The notes under the pieces are model-generated. The model made no database searches and was not told the DNA's origin. It worked only from the letters and a program-made list of their open reading frames with translations. The translations under genes were made by a program, and so were the position numbers. Shown piece after piece: positions 15,626-24,996 of a stretch of DNA of 64,000 nucleotides (position 1 is the first letter of the stretch; each line of letters begins with the position of its first letter). Location of the stretch: NCBI RefSeq assembly GCF_003751625.1, contig NZ_RJUL01000002.1, forward strand, positions 124,001 to 188,000, read 5' to 3'. Source of the stretch: Gallaecimonas pentaromativorans (GTDB lineage Bacteria > Pseudomonadota > Gammaproteobacteria > Enterobacterales > Gallaecimonadaceae).

Positions 15626-17779
15626 ATGCGCAAGACCCTTGTCGCCATTGCCATCGGCGCGTCACTGAGCCTGGCCGCCTGTTCCGACAACAAAGAGCAG
15701 GCACCACAGGCCGCCCAGGCCGACACCGTCAAGGCGCCGCAGACCGCAGCAGCCGAAGCCACCAATCCGTTGTTCCAAAAATCCAGCCTGCAATACGAAG
15801 CGCCGGAGTTCGACAAAATCAAACTGTCTGACTACACCCCGGCCTTTGAAAAAGGCATGGCCGAACAAAGCGCCGAAGTCGACGCCATCGCCAATAACCC
15901 AGAGCCCGCCACCTTCGACAACACCATTGTCGCCATGGAAAAAACCGGCGAGCTACTGAACCGCACCGCCAGCACCTTCTTTAACCTGACCGGCACCATC
16001 TCCAACGATGAGATCCGTGCCATCCAGTCAGACATGGCGCCCAAACTCTCGGCCCACCAGGACAACATCAACCTCAACCCCAAGCTGTTTGCCCGTGTTG
16101 AGGCGATTTATAACGATCGCGCCAGCCTCAGCGCCGAAGACCAGCGCCTGGTGGAGATCTACTACAAGCAGTTTGTCCGCGCCGGCGCCAAGCTCACCGA
16201 CGAGCAAAAAGCCAAGGTGCGTGAGCTGAACGGCGAAATGGCCAAGCTCACCAACGACTTTGCCCAAAACGTCCTCAAAGCCACCAAAGACGCCGCCATC
16301 GTCGTTGATGACAAAGCCGAGCTGGCCGGGCTTTCCGACGGGGAAATAGCCTCACTGGCCGCAGCTGGCAAGGCCGCTGGCCTTGAGGGCAAGTACGTCA
16401 TCAACCTGATGAACACCACCCGCCAGCCCATCCTGACCAACCTGGATAACCGCGCCCTTCGCGAGAAGATTTGGAAAGCCTCTGCCGGCCGCGCCCTGGA
16501 TCTCAACGGCCCGGTGGTGAAACGCCTGACCGAACTTCGCGCCGAAAAAGCCAAACTGATGGGTTTTGATACCTGGGCCGATTACGTGCTGGACAACCAG
16601 ATGGCCAAGACCCCGGCGGCGGTTTACCAGATGTTGGACGACTTGGCCCCCAAAGTGGTGGCCAAGACCCAAGCCGAAGCGGCGGATATCCAGCAGGAGA
16701 TCAAAGCCGCTGGTGGCGATTTCGAGCTGGCGCCCTGGGACTGGGCCTTCTACGCCGAGAAGGTGCGTAAGGCCAAGTACGACCTGGATGAGAACCAAAT
16801 CAAGCCCTACTTTGAGCTCGACAACGTGCTCAAAAACGGCATTTTCTTCACCATGCAAAACCTCTTTGGCATCACCTTCAAAGAGCGCCACGATCTGCCG
16901 GTTTACCACCCTGACGTGCGCACCTTCGAGGTGTTCGACGCCGACGGCAGCTCCATCGGTTTCTTCTACGCCGACTACTTTGCCCGTGACGGCAAACGTG
17001 GCGGCGCCTGGATGAACGCCATGGTCAGCCAGAACAACCTGCTGGGCAAACACCCGGTGGTGGTCAACGTGCTGAACATTCCCAAGCCCGCCGAAGGCCA
17101 GCCGGCGCTGCTGACCTTTGACGAAGCCACCACCATGTTCCACGAGATGGGCCACGCCCTGCACGGCCTGTTCTCCAACGTCAAATACCCCACTTTGGCC
17201 GGTACCAGCGTACCTCGCGACTTCGTGGAGTTCCCGTCGCAGTTTGAAGAAGACTGGGCCATCAACCCCAAAGTCATCGCCAACTACGCCAAGAACTACC
17301 AGACCGGCGAGCCTATTCCGGCGGAGCTGCTGAAAAAGGTGCTCGATTCGCGCAAATTCAACCAAGGCTTTGACAGCCTTGAGTACATCGAAGCGGCGCT
17401 GCTGGACATGGAATGGCACAGCTTCCCGGCGGGCACCGATACCGGCGCCGTGCAGGCCTTTGAAGACAAAGCCCTGGAAAAACATGGCGTGAAGATGGCA
17501 GTGGTACCGCCTCGCTATAAAACCCCGTACTTCAGCCACACCTTTGCCGGTGGCTACAGCGCCGGTTACTACGCCTACCTGTGGACCGAAGTGTTCGCGG
17601 CCGACGCCTTCCAATATATGAAGGACAACGGCGGCCTGACCCGCGAAAACGGCGATAAATTCCGTAAGGAAATTCTCTCCAAGGGCAACAGCATCGACCC
17701 GATGCAGCAGTACATTAACTTCAAGGGTTCCAAGCCCACCGTTGATGCCCTGCTCAAGCGTCGCGGCCTGGTGGACTAA
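15626..17779 (+). CDS. M3-family zinc metallopeptidase lipoprotein (Dcp/oligopeptidase A-like), copy 1
   Basis: A 717-residue peptidase expected to trim short peptides in the periplasm. The start ATG 15626 (MRKTLVAIAIG) follows AGGAGAGGGAGA; an upstream in-frame start lacks any signal. A lipobox LAAC puts the lipidated Cys at residue 19 with Ser at +2, predicting an outer-membrane lipoprotein, unlike the cytoplasmic Dcp or PrlC of E. coli. The M3 zinc motif HEMGH is at 506-510, within TTMFHEMGHALHGLFSNV, and the downstream substrate-binding stretch SHTFAGGYSAGYYAYLWTEVFAADAF is intact. A close paralogue starts at 19073. It is monocistronic, with a terminator just after. Confidence 0.95.
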   Translation: MRKTLVAIAIGASLSLAACSDNKEQAPQAAQADTVKAPQTAAAEATNPLFQKSSLQYEAPEFDKIKLSDYTPAFEKGMAEQSAEVDAIANNPEPATFDNTIVAMEKTGELLNRTASTFFNLTGTISNDEIRAIQSDMAPKLSAHQDNINLNPKLFARVEAIYNDRASLSAEDQRLVEIYYKQFVRAGAKLTDEQKAKVRELNGEMAKLTNDFAQNVLKATKDAAIVVDDKAELAGLSDGEIASLAAAGKAAGLEGKYVINLMNTTRQPILTNLDNRALREKIWKASAGRALDLNGPVVKRLTELRAEKAKLMGFDTWADYVLDNQMAKTPAAVYQMLDDLAPKVVAKTQAEAADIQQEIKAAGGDFELAPWDWAFYAEKVRKAKYDLDENQIKPYFELDNVLKNGIFFTMQNLFGITFKERHDLPVYHPDVRTFEVFDADGSSIGFFYADYFARDGKRGGAWMNAMVSQNNLLGKHPVVVNVLNIPKPAEGQPALLTFDEATTMFHEMGHALHGLFSNVKYPTLAGTSVPRDFVEFPSQFEEDWAINPKVIANYAKNYQTGEPIPAELLKKVLDSRKFNQGFDSLEYIEAALLDMEWHSFPAGTDTGAVQAFEDKALEKHGVKMAVVPPRYKTPYFSHTFAGGYSAGYYAYLWTEVFAADAFQYMKDNGGLTRENGDKFRKEILSKGNSIDPMQQYINFKGSKPTVDALLKRRGLVD

Positions 17780-17796
17780 CCCGCCGCCCATTAAAA

Positions 17797-17825
17797 AACC
17801 CGCCAGATGGCGGGTTTTTTATTAT
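17797..17825. terminator. Bidirectional terminator between the M3 gene and the convergent PLP enzyme gene
   Basis: 8-bp stem AACCCGCC / GGCGGGTT with loop AGAT, T-run on the right and A-run on the left, so it can serve both converging genes. Confidence 0.9.
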
Positions 17826-17837
17826 CCAAACGAACAC

Positions 17838-18836
17838 TCAGCCCCCAAGCGCCTGGCGGTAGGCGTAAAGCCCAGGGGTGCCGCCAGTCATCACAAACAG
17901 CAGGCTTTGGCCGTCGAACTGCCCGGCGCGGATACCGGCTAACATACCGGCAAAGGCTTTGCCGCTGTACACCGGGTCCAAAAGCAGGCCCTGGGTCTGG
18001 GCCATCAGTTTGAGCGCCGCTTTCATCTCATCGGTTTCGATACCGTAGCCGGGGCCGCGATGTTCGCCGTTAATGGCAATGTCGGCCTCATCAACCTCAA
18101 TGCCCAGCAGCGCCCCCACTTCCCGGGCCTTGGCGAGGGTCTGGGCTTTGGCCTCAGCCAGCGGCGCCAGCACCGTGTACCCTAGTACCTTGCCGCCAAG
18201 GCCCTGGGCCTTAAAACCGGCCACCAACCCGGCCTGGGTGCCGTGGCTGCCGTTAGCCAGCAAGACCTTGTCAAAGCGCCGGCCAAGGGCCACCTCCTGC
18301 TGGGCGATTTCGGCGGCCGCGCCAGCGTAGCCCAGCATGCCGATGGCGCTGGAGCCACCAGCTGGGATAACCAGGGCCCGCCCACCCAAAGCCTCGGCCC
18401 GCTGCTGGGCAAAGGCCAGGGTATCGGCGTCGCCAGGCAGGTCGTGCACCGTGGCGCCAAAGAGCCCATCGAGAAGGGGGTTGCCGTTAAAGAGGTAATC
18501 GTCGTCGGTTTTGGGCACCAGCCGCGCCAGCACCAACTCGGCGCCAAGGCCAGCAACGGCGGCGCTGGCCGCGGTAAGGCGGGCGTGGTTGGACTGGCGG
18601 GCGCCAACCGTTATCAGGGTGTCTTTGCCTTCGCTTTTGGCCTGGCCAATCAGAAATTCGAGCTTTCGCAGTTTATTGCCGCCACCACCTATACCCATCA
18701 GGTCATCCCTTTTGACAAAAATGGCGCAGCGCTCACCCAGCGCCTTTTCAAGACTCACCAGGCGCTGGATGGGTGTCATGCCCTCAAGCAGGCAAAAACG
18801 GGGGAATGGGCGCAGCACGGGCAGTGATGAATACAA
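17838..18836 (-). CDS. dcyD: D-cysteine desulfhydrase / ACC deaminase family PLP enzyme
   Basis: A 332-residue fold-type II PLP enzyme. GGGGNKLRKLEF gives the Schiff-base Lys at about 55, QSNH at 81-84 is the family substrate-contact motif, and GGSSAIGMLGY and the late FVMTGGTPGLYAY are phosphate-loop and cofactor segments. D-cysteine desulfhydrases convert D-Cys to pyruvate, H2S and ammonia; ACC deaminase is a close relative and cannot be excluded. The start is taken as TTG 18836, eight bases after AAGGAG; a farther upstream TTG would include the ribosome site itself. It sits between the two M3 genes on the opposite strand, with no obvious functional link. Confidence 0.85.
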   Translation of the reverse strand: MYSSLPVLRPFPRFCLLEGMTPIQRLVSLEKALGERCAIFVKRDDLMGIGGGGNKLRKLEFLIGQAKSEGKDTLITVGARQSNHARLTAASAAVAGLGAELVLARLVPKTDDDYLFNGNPLLDGLFGATVHDLPGDADTLAFAQQRAEALGGRALVIPAGGSSAIGMLGYAGAAAEIAQQEVALGRRFDKVLLANGSHGTQAGLVAGFKAQGLGGKVLGYTVLAPLAEAKAQTLAKAREVGALLGIEVDEADIAINGEHRGPGYGIETDEMKAALKLMAQTQGLLLDPVYSGKAFAGMLAGIRAGQFDGQSLLFVMTGGTPGLYAYRQALGG

Positions 18837-18969
18837 GGCAGCTCTCCTTACCGACAAATAGGGTTACCAGGAAGTAACCAAAGAAAACATGAAGTTAAAA
18901 TTCGGAAAAGCGGAACATTTCGTTACCAAAAACCTCGGTGAACCGTATCCCATTATGGTTTAGCGATCA

Positions 18970-18999
18970 TTGTAAGACGCTGAATGCTCTTGCTATGGT
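18970..18999 (+). promoter_or_regulatory. Promoter of the second M3 peptidase gene
   Basis: TTGTAA (18970-18975), an 18-base spacer and TATGGT (18994-18999), preceded by CTTGC as in the promoter at 15512-15541. The leader to the ATG is about 70 bases. Confidence 0.55.
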
Positions 19000-19072
19000 G
19001 CCTTGGCTAACCACAGTGATCGCGTACCTTCAAGCACAAGAACGGGCGCGTAAACACCCAAGGGAGAATCTA

Positions 19073-21223
19073 ATGCGCAAGACCCTTATCGCCAGCGCCA
19101 TTGGCGCGGCCCTGGCACTGAGTGCCTGTTCCGACGACCATAAAGCCGAGCAAACCAGCACGGCTGCCGCCCCGGCCAAAGAGCAAACCGCTGCCGCCAT
19201 GCCTGCCGCTCAAGACAACGTGCTGCTGCAAAAAAGCCCGCTGCAATACCAAGCGCCGCAGTTTGACAAAATCACCACCGCTGATTACCTGCCGGCCTTC
19301 GAGCAAGGTATCAAAGAACACAACAGCGAGATTGAGGCCATCGCCAACAACAGCGAAGCCCCGACCTTCGACAACACCATTGTCGCCATGGAGAAATCCG
19401 GCGCCCTGCTGACCCGGGTTTCCACCGTGTTCGGCAACCTCTCTGGCCTGGTCTCTAACGATAAGTACCAGAAAATCGAAGAAGAAATGGCACCCAAGCT
19501 GGCTGCCCACAGCGACAACATCTACATGAACCCCAAGCTGTTCGCCCGGGTTCAGGCCATCTACAACAACAAAGACAGCCTGAGCAAGGAAGACCAGCGT
19601 CTGGCCCAGTTCTACTACACCAACTTTGTGCGCGCCGGTGCCAAGCTGTCCGACCAGGACAAAGCCAAGCTGCGTGACATCAACGGTGAGCTGGCCAAGC
19701 TGTCCAGTCAGTTCAACACCAACATCCTCAACTCCTTCAAGAATGAAACCATTCTGGTCAAGGACAAGAGCGAGCTGGCTGGTCTTTCCGACAGCGAAAT
19801 TGCCTCCCTGGCCGCTGCCGCCAAGGCCGACGGCAAAGACGGCTACCTCATCACCCTGGTTAACACCACTCGCCAGCCCATCCTTGGCAGCCTGGAAAAC
19901 CGCGAGCTTCGCAAGAAAATTTGGGAAACCTCCGCGCACCGCGCCAAAGACAACGATCCGGTGGTGCTGAAAACCGTTGAGCTGCGCGCCGAGAAGGCCA
20001 AGCTGCTGGGCTACCCCAACTGGGCCGCCTATGTGCTGGAAGACCAAATGGCCAAGACCCCCGAAGCGGTCTTTGACATCCTCGACAAGCTGGCTCCCAA
20101 AGCCGTGGCCAAGGCCAAGTCTGAAGCGGCTGATATTCAAGCCGAGATCAAAAAAGACGGCGGCGATTTCGAGCTGCAGCCCTGGGACTGGGCCTTCTAT
20201 GCCGAGAAAGTCCGCAAGGCCAAGTACGACCTGGATGAAAGCCAGGTGAAGCCCTACTTCGAGTTCAACACCGTGCTGCACGACGGCCTGTTCTACGCCA
20301 TGAACAAGCTCTACGGCATCACCTTCAAAGAACGTAAAGACCTGCCGGTCTGGAACAGCAACGTCATGCCGTTCGAGGTGTTCGACGCCGACGGCAAATC
20401 CATTGGCCTGTTCTATGAAGACCCCTACGCCCGTACCGGCAAAAACGGCGGCGCCTGGATGTCCGAGTGGGTTACCCAATCTGGCCTGTTGGGCACTCAC
20501 CCGGTGATTTACAACGCCCTGAACATTCCCAAGCCCGCCGAAGGCCAGCCTACCCTGCTGACCTTTGACGAAGTGACCACCATGTTCCATGAGTTCGGTC
20601 ACGCCCTGCACGGCATGTTCTCCAACGTCAAATACCCGAGCCTGGCGGGCACCGCCACCGCCCGCGACTTCGTGGAGTTCCCGTCGCAGTTCAACGAAGA
20701 CTGGGACATCAACCCCGAAGTCATCGCCCATTACGCCAAGAACTACAAAACCGGTGAGCCCATTCCCAAAGAGCTGCTGGACAAAGTGCTGGCGGCCCAC
20801 AAGTTCAACCAGGGCTTTGACACCACCGAGTACCTGGCCGCGGCGCTTTTGGACATGGAATGGCACAGCCTGCCGGCCGGCACCGAAGTCAAAGACATCG
20901 AGAGCTTCGAGCACCAGGCCCTGGCCAAGCACGGCATCGACTACGCGCCGGTACCGCCTCGCTATAAAACCGACTACTTCAGCCACATCTTCTCCGGTGG
21001 CTACAGCGCCGGTTATTACGCCTACCTGTGGACCGAAGTGTTCGCGGCCGATGCCTTCCAGTACATGAAGGACAACGGCGGCCTGACCCGTGAAAACGGC
21101 GACAAGTTCCGCGAAAACGTACTGTCCAAGGGCAACAGCCAGGATTTGATGCAAGACTACATCAACTTTCGCGGCCAAAAGCCCACCATCGACGCGCTGC
21201 TCAAACGCCGCGGTCTGAACTGA
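19073..21223 (+). CDS. M3-family zinc metallopeptidase lipoprotein (Dcp/oligopeptidase A-like), copy 2
   Basis: A 716-residue paralogue of the gene at 15626, alignable nearly end to end. The start ATG 19073 follows AAGGGAGA. The lipobox ALSAC with Ser at +2 again predicts an outer-membrane lipoprotein. Zinc motif HEFGH occupies residues 506-510, the same position as in copy 1; the C-terminal SGGYSAGYYAYLWTEVFAADAFQYMKDN region is nearly identical. Differences cluster in the N-terminal linker and in segments such as VTQSGLLGTHPVIYNALN. Two copies with separate but similar promoters suggest differing substrate range or expression. It ends in its own terminator. Confidence 0.95.
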   Translation: MRKTLIASAIGAALALSACSDDHKAEQTSTAAAPAKEQTAAAMPAAQDNVLLQKSPLQYQAPQFDKITTADYLPAFEQGIKEHNSEIEAIANNSEAPTFDNTIVAMEKSGALLTRVSTVFGNLSGLVSNDKYQKIEEEMAPKLAAHSDNIYMNPKLFARVQAIYNNKDSLSKEDQRLAQFYYTNFVRAGAKLSDQDKAKLRDINGELAKLSSQFNTNILNSFKNETILVKDKSELAGLSDSEIASLAAAAKADGKDGYLITLVNTTRQPILGSLENRELRKKIWETSAHRAKDNDPVVLKTVELRAEKAKLLGYPNWAAYVLEDQMAKTPEAVFDILDKLAPKAVAKAKSEAADIQAEIKKDGGDFELQPWDWAFYAEKVRKAKYDLDESQVKPYFEFNTVLHDGLFYAMNKLYGITFKERKDLPVWNSNVMPFEVFDADGKSIGLFYEDPYARTGKNGGAWMSEWVTQSGLLGTHPVIYNALNIPKPAEGQPTLLTFDEVTTMFHEFGHALHGMFSNVKYPSLAGTATARDFVEFPSQFNEDWDINPEVIAHYAKNYKTGEPIPKELLDKVLAAHKFNQGFDTTEYLAAALLDMEWHSLPAGTEVKDIESFEHQALAKHGIDYAPVPPRYKTDYFSHIFSGGYSAGYYAYLWTEVFAADAFQYMKDNGGLTRENGDKFRENVLSKGNSQDLMQDYINFRGQKPTIDALLKRRGLN

Positions 21224-21224
21224 T

Positions 21225-21251
21225 AAAAGGGCGCCGAAAGGCGCCCTTTTT
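21225..21251 (+). terminator. Terminator after the second M3 gene
   Basis: Perfect 7-bp stem GGGCGCC / GGCGCCC with a GAAA tetraloop and five T residues. Confidence 0.9.
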
Positions 21252-21288
21252 CGTTAAGATGGGCCAGGTTCTCTGACTACCAACGCCC

Positions 21289-21756
21289 ATGACCCCTGCC
21301 ATTCTTCTGCTGCAAAAGCAAAACGTTGCCCATCAGGTACTGAGCTACGAGCACGACCCCAAAGCCCCTGCCTACGGGCTGGAGGCGGCCGACGTGCTGG
21401 GCTTGCCCTACAACCAGGTCTTTAAAACCCTGCTGGCCAAACTCGACAGCGGCAAGCTGGTGGTGGCGCTGGTGCCGGTAGACAAGCAGCTTGACCTCAA
21501 ACACCTGGCCAAGGCCGCTGGCGCCAAAAAAGCCGAGATGGCGCCGCCCGCGGAGGCAGAAAAGGCTACCGGTTATGTGGTGGGTGGCATCAGCCCCTTG
21601 GGGCAGAAAAAGCGCTTGGCGCTCTTTATCGATGCCAGTGCCAGCGCCTTGGCGCTTATCCATGTCAGCGCCGGGCGGCGCGGCCTGGAAGTGGCCCTTT
21701 CGCCAACTGCGCTGTGCCAACTGACCCAGGGCAGCTTTGCCGATATCGCCCGCTGA
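21289..21756 (+). CDS. ybaK: Cys-tRNA(Pro) deacylase, YbaK/EbsC family
   Basis: A 155-residue trans-editing enzyme that hydrolyses Cys wrongly attached to tRNA(Pro). The YbaK fold signatures are clear: N-terminal TPAILLLQKQNVAHQVLSYEHD, the tRNA-end-binding Lys in QVFKTLLAK (near residue 46), and the GYVVGGISPLGQKKRL strand-loop that shapes the active site. Length equals the E. coli protein within a few residues. It begins 38 bases after the preceding terminator. A 225-base regulatory region separates it from the first FHS permease gene, so it is probably monocistronic. Confidence 0.92.
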   Translation: MTPAILLLQKQNVAHQVLSYEHDPKAPAYGLEAADVLGLPYNQVFKTLLAKLDSGKLVVALVPVDKQLDLKHLAKAAGAKKAEMAPPAEAEKATGYVVGGISPLGQKKRLALFIDASASALALIHVSAGRRGLEVALSPTALCQLTQGSFADIAR

Positions 21757-21819
21757 ACAACCAAAATCCCTTCAAGCAGCCCGCTGCATTAGCAAAGGCC
21801 GATCCGCTCAGGTAGCGGA

Positions 21820-21880
21820 TGAGACCACTGAGCTCATCCATACTTCGTTTACGTAAAAGGCAGTTTGACACCCCAAGGGC
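21820..21880 (+). promoter_or_regulatory. Conserved upstream region of FHS permease gene 1
   Basis: GATCCGCTCAGG, then AGACCACTG, then TTTACGT and TTTGAC with a C-run recur in the same order and near-equal spacing upstream of the third permease gene (24825-24900). The conservation between paralogue leaders suggests a shared operator and promoter rather than chance. The regulator is unknown. Confidence 0.5.
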
Positions 21881-21981
21881 GGCCTCACAGAATGCCGCCA
21901 TCAAGCTTGTGCCTATGGCACCGGGGGCGGGCCGGGTTCGGTCCGTATCGAGAACAACACCAATAACGAGGTTTGCACACC

Positions 21982-23259
21982 ATGGCTGGAGCAACACCCC
22001 AGAGCACTGCCCACAGCAGCGCCACCCGCAGCACCCAAGGCTACAATTTTGCCCTGGTTGCCCTGACATCCCTGTTTTTCATGTGGGGCTTTATCACCTG
22101 CCTGAACGACATCCTGATCCCGCACCTCAAGAACGTGTTCTCGCTGAGCTACACCCAGGCGATGCTCATTCAGTTCTGCTTCTTTGGCGCCTATTTTGTG
22201 GTGTCGCTGCCGGCCGGTAACCTGGTCAAGCGCATCGGCTACAAAGGCGGCCTGGTGGTTGGCCTGGTTACCGCAGCCATTGGCTGTTTGCTGTTTATCC
22301 CGGCGGCGAGCTTTCGCGTATACGGCATCTTCCTTGGCGCCCTATTTATCCTGGCCAGCGGCGTCACCATCTTGCAGGTGGCGGCCAACCCCTATGTGAC
22401 CATCCTCGGTAAGCCCGAGACCGCCTCCATGCGCCTTAACCTGACCCAGGCCTTCAACTCCCTGGGCACCACCGTTGCCCCCTGGTTCGGTGGCCTGTTG
22501 ATCCTCGGCGCCGCTACCATGGCCACCGAAGGCCTGACCCCAGACCAGCTGCACCTGCAAGAAGCCAACGCCGTTAAATTCCCCTACATGCTGCTGGCCA
22601 TTGCCTTTGGCCTGCTGGCGGCGATTTTTGCAGTGCTCAAACTCCCTGACATGCGTCAGGAAGAAGAGCAGCAAGCCCTGGGCGACGCTGCCGCCGCCGG
22701 CTCTGCCTGGCAGTTCCGCCACCTGGTACTGGGCGCGCTGGGCATCTTTGCCTATGTGGGCGCCGAGGTGTCCATCGGCTCTTTGCTGGTCAACTTCATG
22801 GGCGAAAGCTCCATCGCCGGCCTGCCAGAAGCCCAAGCGGCCAACTACGTGGCCTTCTATTGGGGCGGCGCCATGGTTGGCCGTTTTGTCGGCTCGGCCC
22901 TGATGCGCGCCATCAGCCCCGGCAAACTGCTGGCCTTCAATGCCTTGGTTAACGTGCTGCTGCTGGTGGTGACCGTACTGACCAGCGGCCACCTGGCCAT
23001 GTGGGCGGTACTGGCGATTGGCCTGTTTAACTCCATCATGTTCCCCACCATTTTCAGCCTGGCGCTGCAAGGCCTTGGCCACCACACCTCGCAAGGCTCC
23101 GGCATTTTGTGCCAGGCCATTGTCGGTGGCGCCCTGGTGCCGGTGATTGTGGGTAAAGCAGCGGATATGTTCGGTATCCAGATGGCCTTTGCCCTGCCCA
23201 TCATCTGCTACCTGTACATCGCCTACTACGGCGCCAAAGGCTCAGTACCCCGCCACTGA
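21982..23259 (+). CDS. FHS-family sugar permease (GluP/NagP/FucP-like), copy 1
   Basis: A 425-residue, 12-helix MFS protein of the fucose-galactose-glucose:proton symporter family. Diagnostic motifs are [19 protein letters not shown] in helix 1, [22 protein letters not shown], the ANPYVTILG segment and the late [16 protein letters not shown] 21982 (MAGATPQ) is taken because an upstream TTG has no ribosome site and the third paralogue also begins MAGA. In Shewanella-like bacteria such permeases carry glucose, galactose or GlcNAc; nagA lies 33 kb away, so GlcNAc is possible but unproven. First of three tandem paralogues, each with its own leader. Confidence 0.9.
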   Translation: MAGATPQSTAHSSATRSTQGYNFALVALTSLFFMWGFITCLNDILIPHLKNVFSLSYTQAMLIQFCFFGAYFVVSLPAGNLVKRIGYKGGLVVGLVTAAIGCLLFIPAASFRVYGIFLGALFILASGVTILQVAANPYVTILGKPETASMRLNLTQAFNSLGTTVAPWFGGLLILGAATMATEGLTPDQLHLQEANAVKFPYMLLAIAFGLLAAIFAVLKLPDMRQEEEQQALGDAAAAGSAWQFRHLVLGALGIFAYVGAEVSIGSLLVNFMGESSIAGLPEAQAANYVAFYWGGAMVGRFVGSALMRAISPGKLLAFNALVNVLLLVVTVLTSGHLAMWAVLAIGLFNSIMFPTIFSLALQGLGHHTSQGSGILCQAIVGGALVPVIVGKAADMFGIQMAFALPIICYLYIAYYGAKGSVPRH

Positions 23260-23277
23260 TACCCTTCTGGACGGAAA

Positions 23278-23303
23278 AAGCCGGCAGCTTGCCGGCTTTT
23301 TTA
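23278..23303 (+). terminator. Terminator after FHS permease 1
   Basis: Stem AAGCCGGC / GCCGGCTT with five-base loop and six T residues. Confidence 0.9.
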
Positions 23304-23474
23304 TTGCCTGGCGATTAGCAGTTCAGATATCAAACAGTTACAGTGGTTACCTTGCGCTTTTGCCGGGTATTTTTGACAGCAGGGGGCAATACCGACAAAA
23401 ATGCCCTGTTTTTGGCGCCCAACGAGCGCCGGCCGCCATCTGGCCCGCAGAACAACGATAAGAGGTCAACACCC

Positions 23475-24743
23475 ATGGCTGTAACGGCCAGCACTTTCCC
23501 GCAGCAGACTTCCCGGTACGGCTTTGCGCTAACGGCGCTGGCGTCGTTGTTTTTCATGTGGGGCTTTATTACCTGCCTTAACGACATCCTGATCCCACAT
23601 CTCAAAAACGTGTTCGCTTTGAATTACACCCAGGCGATGCTCATTCAGTTTTGCTTTTTTGCCGCCTATTTCGTGGTGTCCCTGCCAGCCGGTACCCTCA
23701 TTACCCGCATCGGCTACAAATGGGGGCTGGTGGTGGGCTTGGTCACCGCCGCCATCGGTTGCTTCTTGTTTATTCCGGCGGCCAGTTACCGCATCTATGC
23801 CCTGTTTTTAGGGGCACTTTTTATCATGGCAAGCGGCGTGACCATCTTGCAGGTGGCGGCCAACCCTTATGTGACGGTACTGGGCTCGTCGCAAACCGCT
23901 TCATCAAGGCTCACCCTCACCCATTCGTTCAATTCCCTTGGCACCGCGGTAGCCCCCTGGTTTGGCGGCTTTTTGATCCTCGGTGGCGCCATGACGGTGG
24001 CTGACAACCTGACCCCGGCCCAACTGGCGGCCATGCACCTGCATGAAGCCGACGCCGTGAAATTGCCCTACCTGATGCTGGCCATCACCTTCTCGGTGCT
24101 GGCCGTGGTGTTTGCGCTACTTAAATTACCCGATGTGCGAGAGCGCCAGGACAGCCAGGCGTTGAAAGACACCACCGCCATGGGTTCTGCCTGGCATTTC
24201 CCGCATCTGGTGCTGGGGGCGGTGGGGATCTTTACCTACGTGGGGGCCGAGGTGTCTATCGGTTCGCTGTTGGTTAACTTCCTGGGTGAAGACCACATCG
24301 CTGGCCTGCCTGAAGCCCAAGCGGCTTACTATGTGTCTTTTTACTGGGGCGGGGCCATGGTAGGCCGCTTTATTGGCTTTTTCGTGATGCGCTATGTCAG
24401 TGCCGGCAAGGTGCTGACCTTCAACGCCATGATGGCCACCGCGCTGCTGGTGGTAACGGTGCTCTACTCCGGCCAGGTCGCCATGTGGGCGGTTTTGGCG
24501 GTGGGGCTCTTTAACTCCATCATGTTCCCCACCATTTTCTCCCTGGCGCTGCGCGGCCTTGGCCGCTTTACCTCCCAGGGCTCGGGGATCCTCTGTTTGG
24601 CGATTGTCGGCGGCGCCATTTTACCGCCACTGGTCGGCGCCGTGGCCGACACCCTGGGGCTGCAAATGGCCTTTGCCCTGCCCATTATCTGTTACGTCTA
24701 CATCGCCTTTTACGGCCTCAAAGGCTCGGTGCCCCGGCTCTAA
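23475..24743 (+). CDS. FHS-family sugar permease (GluP/NagP/FucP-like), copy 2
   Basis: A 422-residue paralogue of the preceding permease, with the same helix-1 block [19 protein letters not shown] and [28 protein letters not shown]. The start ATG 23475 follows AAGAGG; the in-frame extension upstream is unlike its paralogues. It is the most divergent of the three: its loop carries [21 protein letters not shown] and helix 8 [16 protein letters not shown]. Its upstream region lacks the conserved box shared by copies 1 and 3, so it is probably regulated differently. No strong terminator follows it. Transport direction and substrate cannot be read. Confidence 0.9.
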   Translation: MAVTASTFPQQTSRYGFALTALASLFFMWGFITCLNDILIPHLKNVFALNYTQAMLIQFCFFAAYFVVSLPAGTLITRIGYKWGLVVGLVTAAIGCFLFIPAASYRIYALFLGALFIMASGVTILQVAANPYVTVLGSSQTASSRLTLTHSFNSLGTAVAPWFGGFLILGGAMTVADNLTPAQLAAMHLHEADAVKLPYLMLAITFSVLAVVFALLKLPDVRERQDSQALKDTTAMGSAWHFPHLVLGAVGIFTYVGAEVSIGSLLVNFLGEDHIAGLPEAQAAYYVSFYWGGAMVGRFIGFFVMRYVSAGKVLTFNAMMATALLVVTVLYSGQVAMWAVLAVGLFNSIMFPTIFSLALRGLGRFTSQGSGILCLAIVGGAILPPLVGAVADTLGLQMAFALPIICYVYIAFYGLKGSVPRL

Positions 24744-24824
24744 AGCCGGGCCTCTGTTGCCTGCATTGTTTGTTTGGCAAGCAACTGTTGTTTGCTTTCA
24801 TCAACCCCCCTTAAAAAGCGCGAT

Positions 24825-24900
24825 CCGCTCAGGCCCCTCACAAGACCACTGGCGTATTTATTCGTAGGTTTACGTCAAAGTCACTTTGACTCCCCCGCCG
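24825..24900 (+). promoter_or_regulatory. Conserved upstream region of FHS permease gene 3
   Basis: GATCCGCTCAGG, AAGACCACTG, TTTACGTCAAAGTCA and TTTGACTCCCC occur in the same order as upstream of permease 1. TTTACGTCAAAGTCA also resembles dyads near 701, 4656 and 33200. Confidence 0.5.
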
Positions 24901-24996
24901 TCCTCAACAAGAATCCAATCGCCAGTAATGGCGCTACCGATAAAAGGGCCAGCAGCAGGCCCGATACAACAATGACATCACACGAGGAATGCACAC

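Noticed and set aside
16352-17791. A 479-codon reverse frame opposite the first M3 gene
   Set aside because: Same cause as above; the forward strand carries lipobox and HEMGH motifs.
19070-21178. A 702-codon open frame on the reverse strand through the second M3 gene
   Set aside because: It mirrors a strongly typed M3 peptidase. The antisense product is low-complexity (Gly/Val/His-rich) with no ribosome site; it is a by-product of GC-biased codon use.
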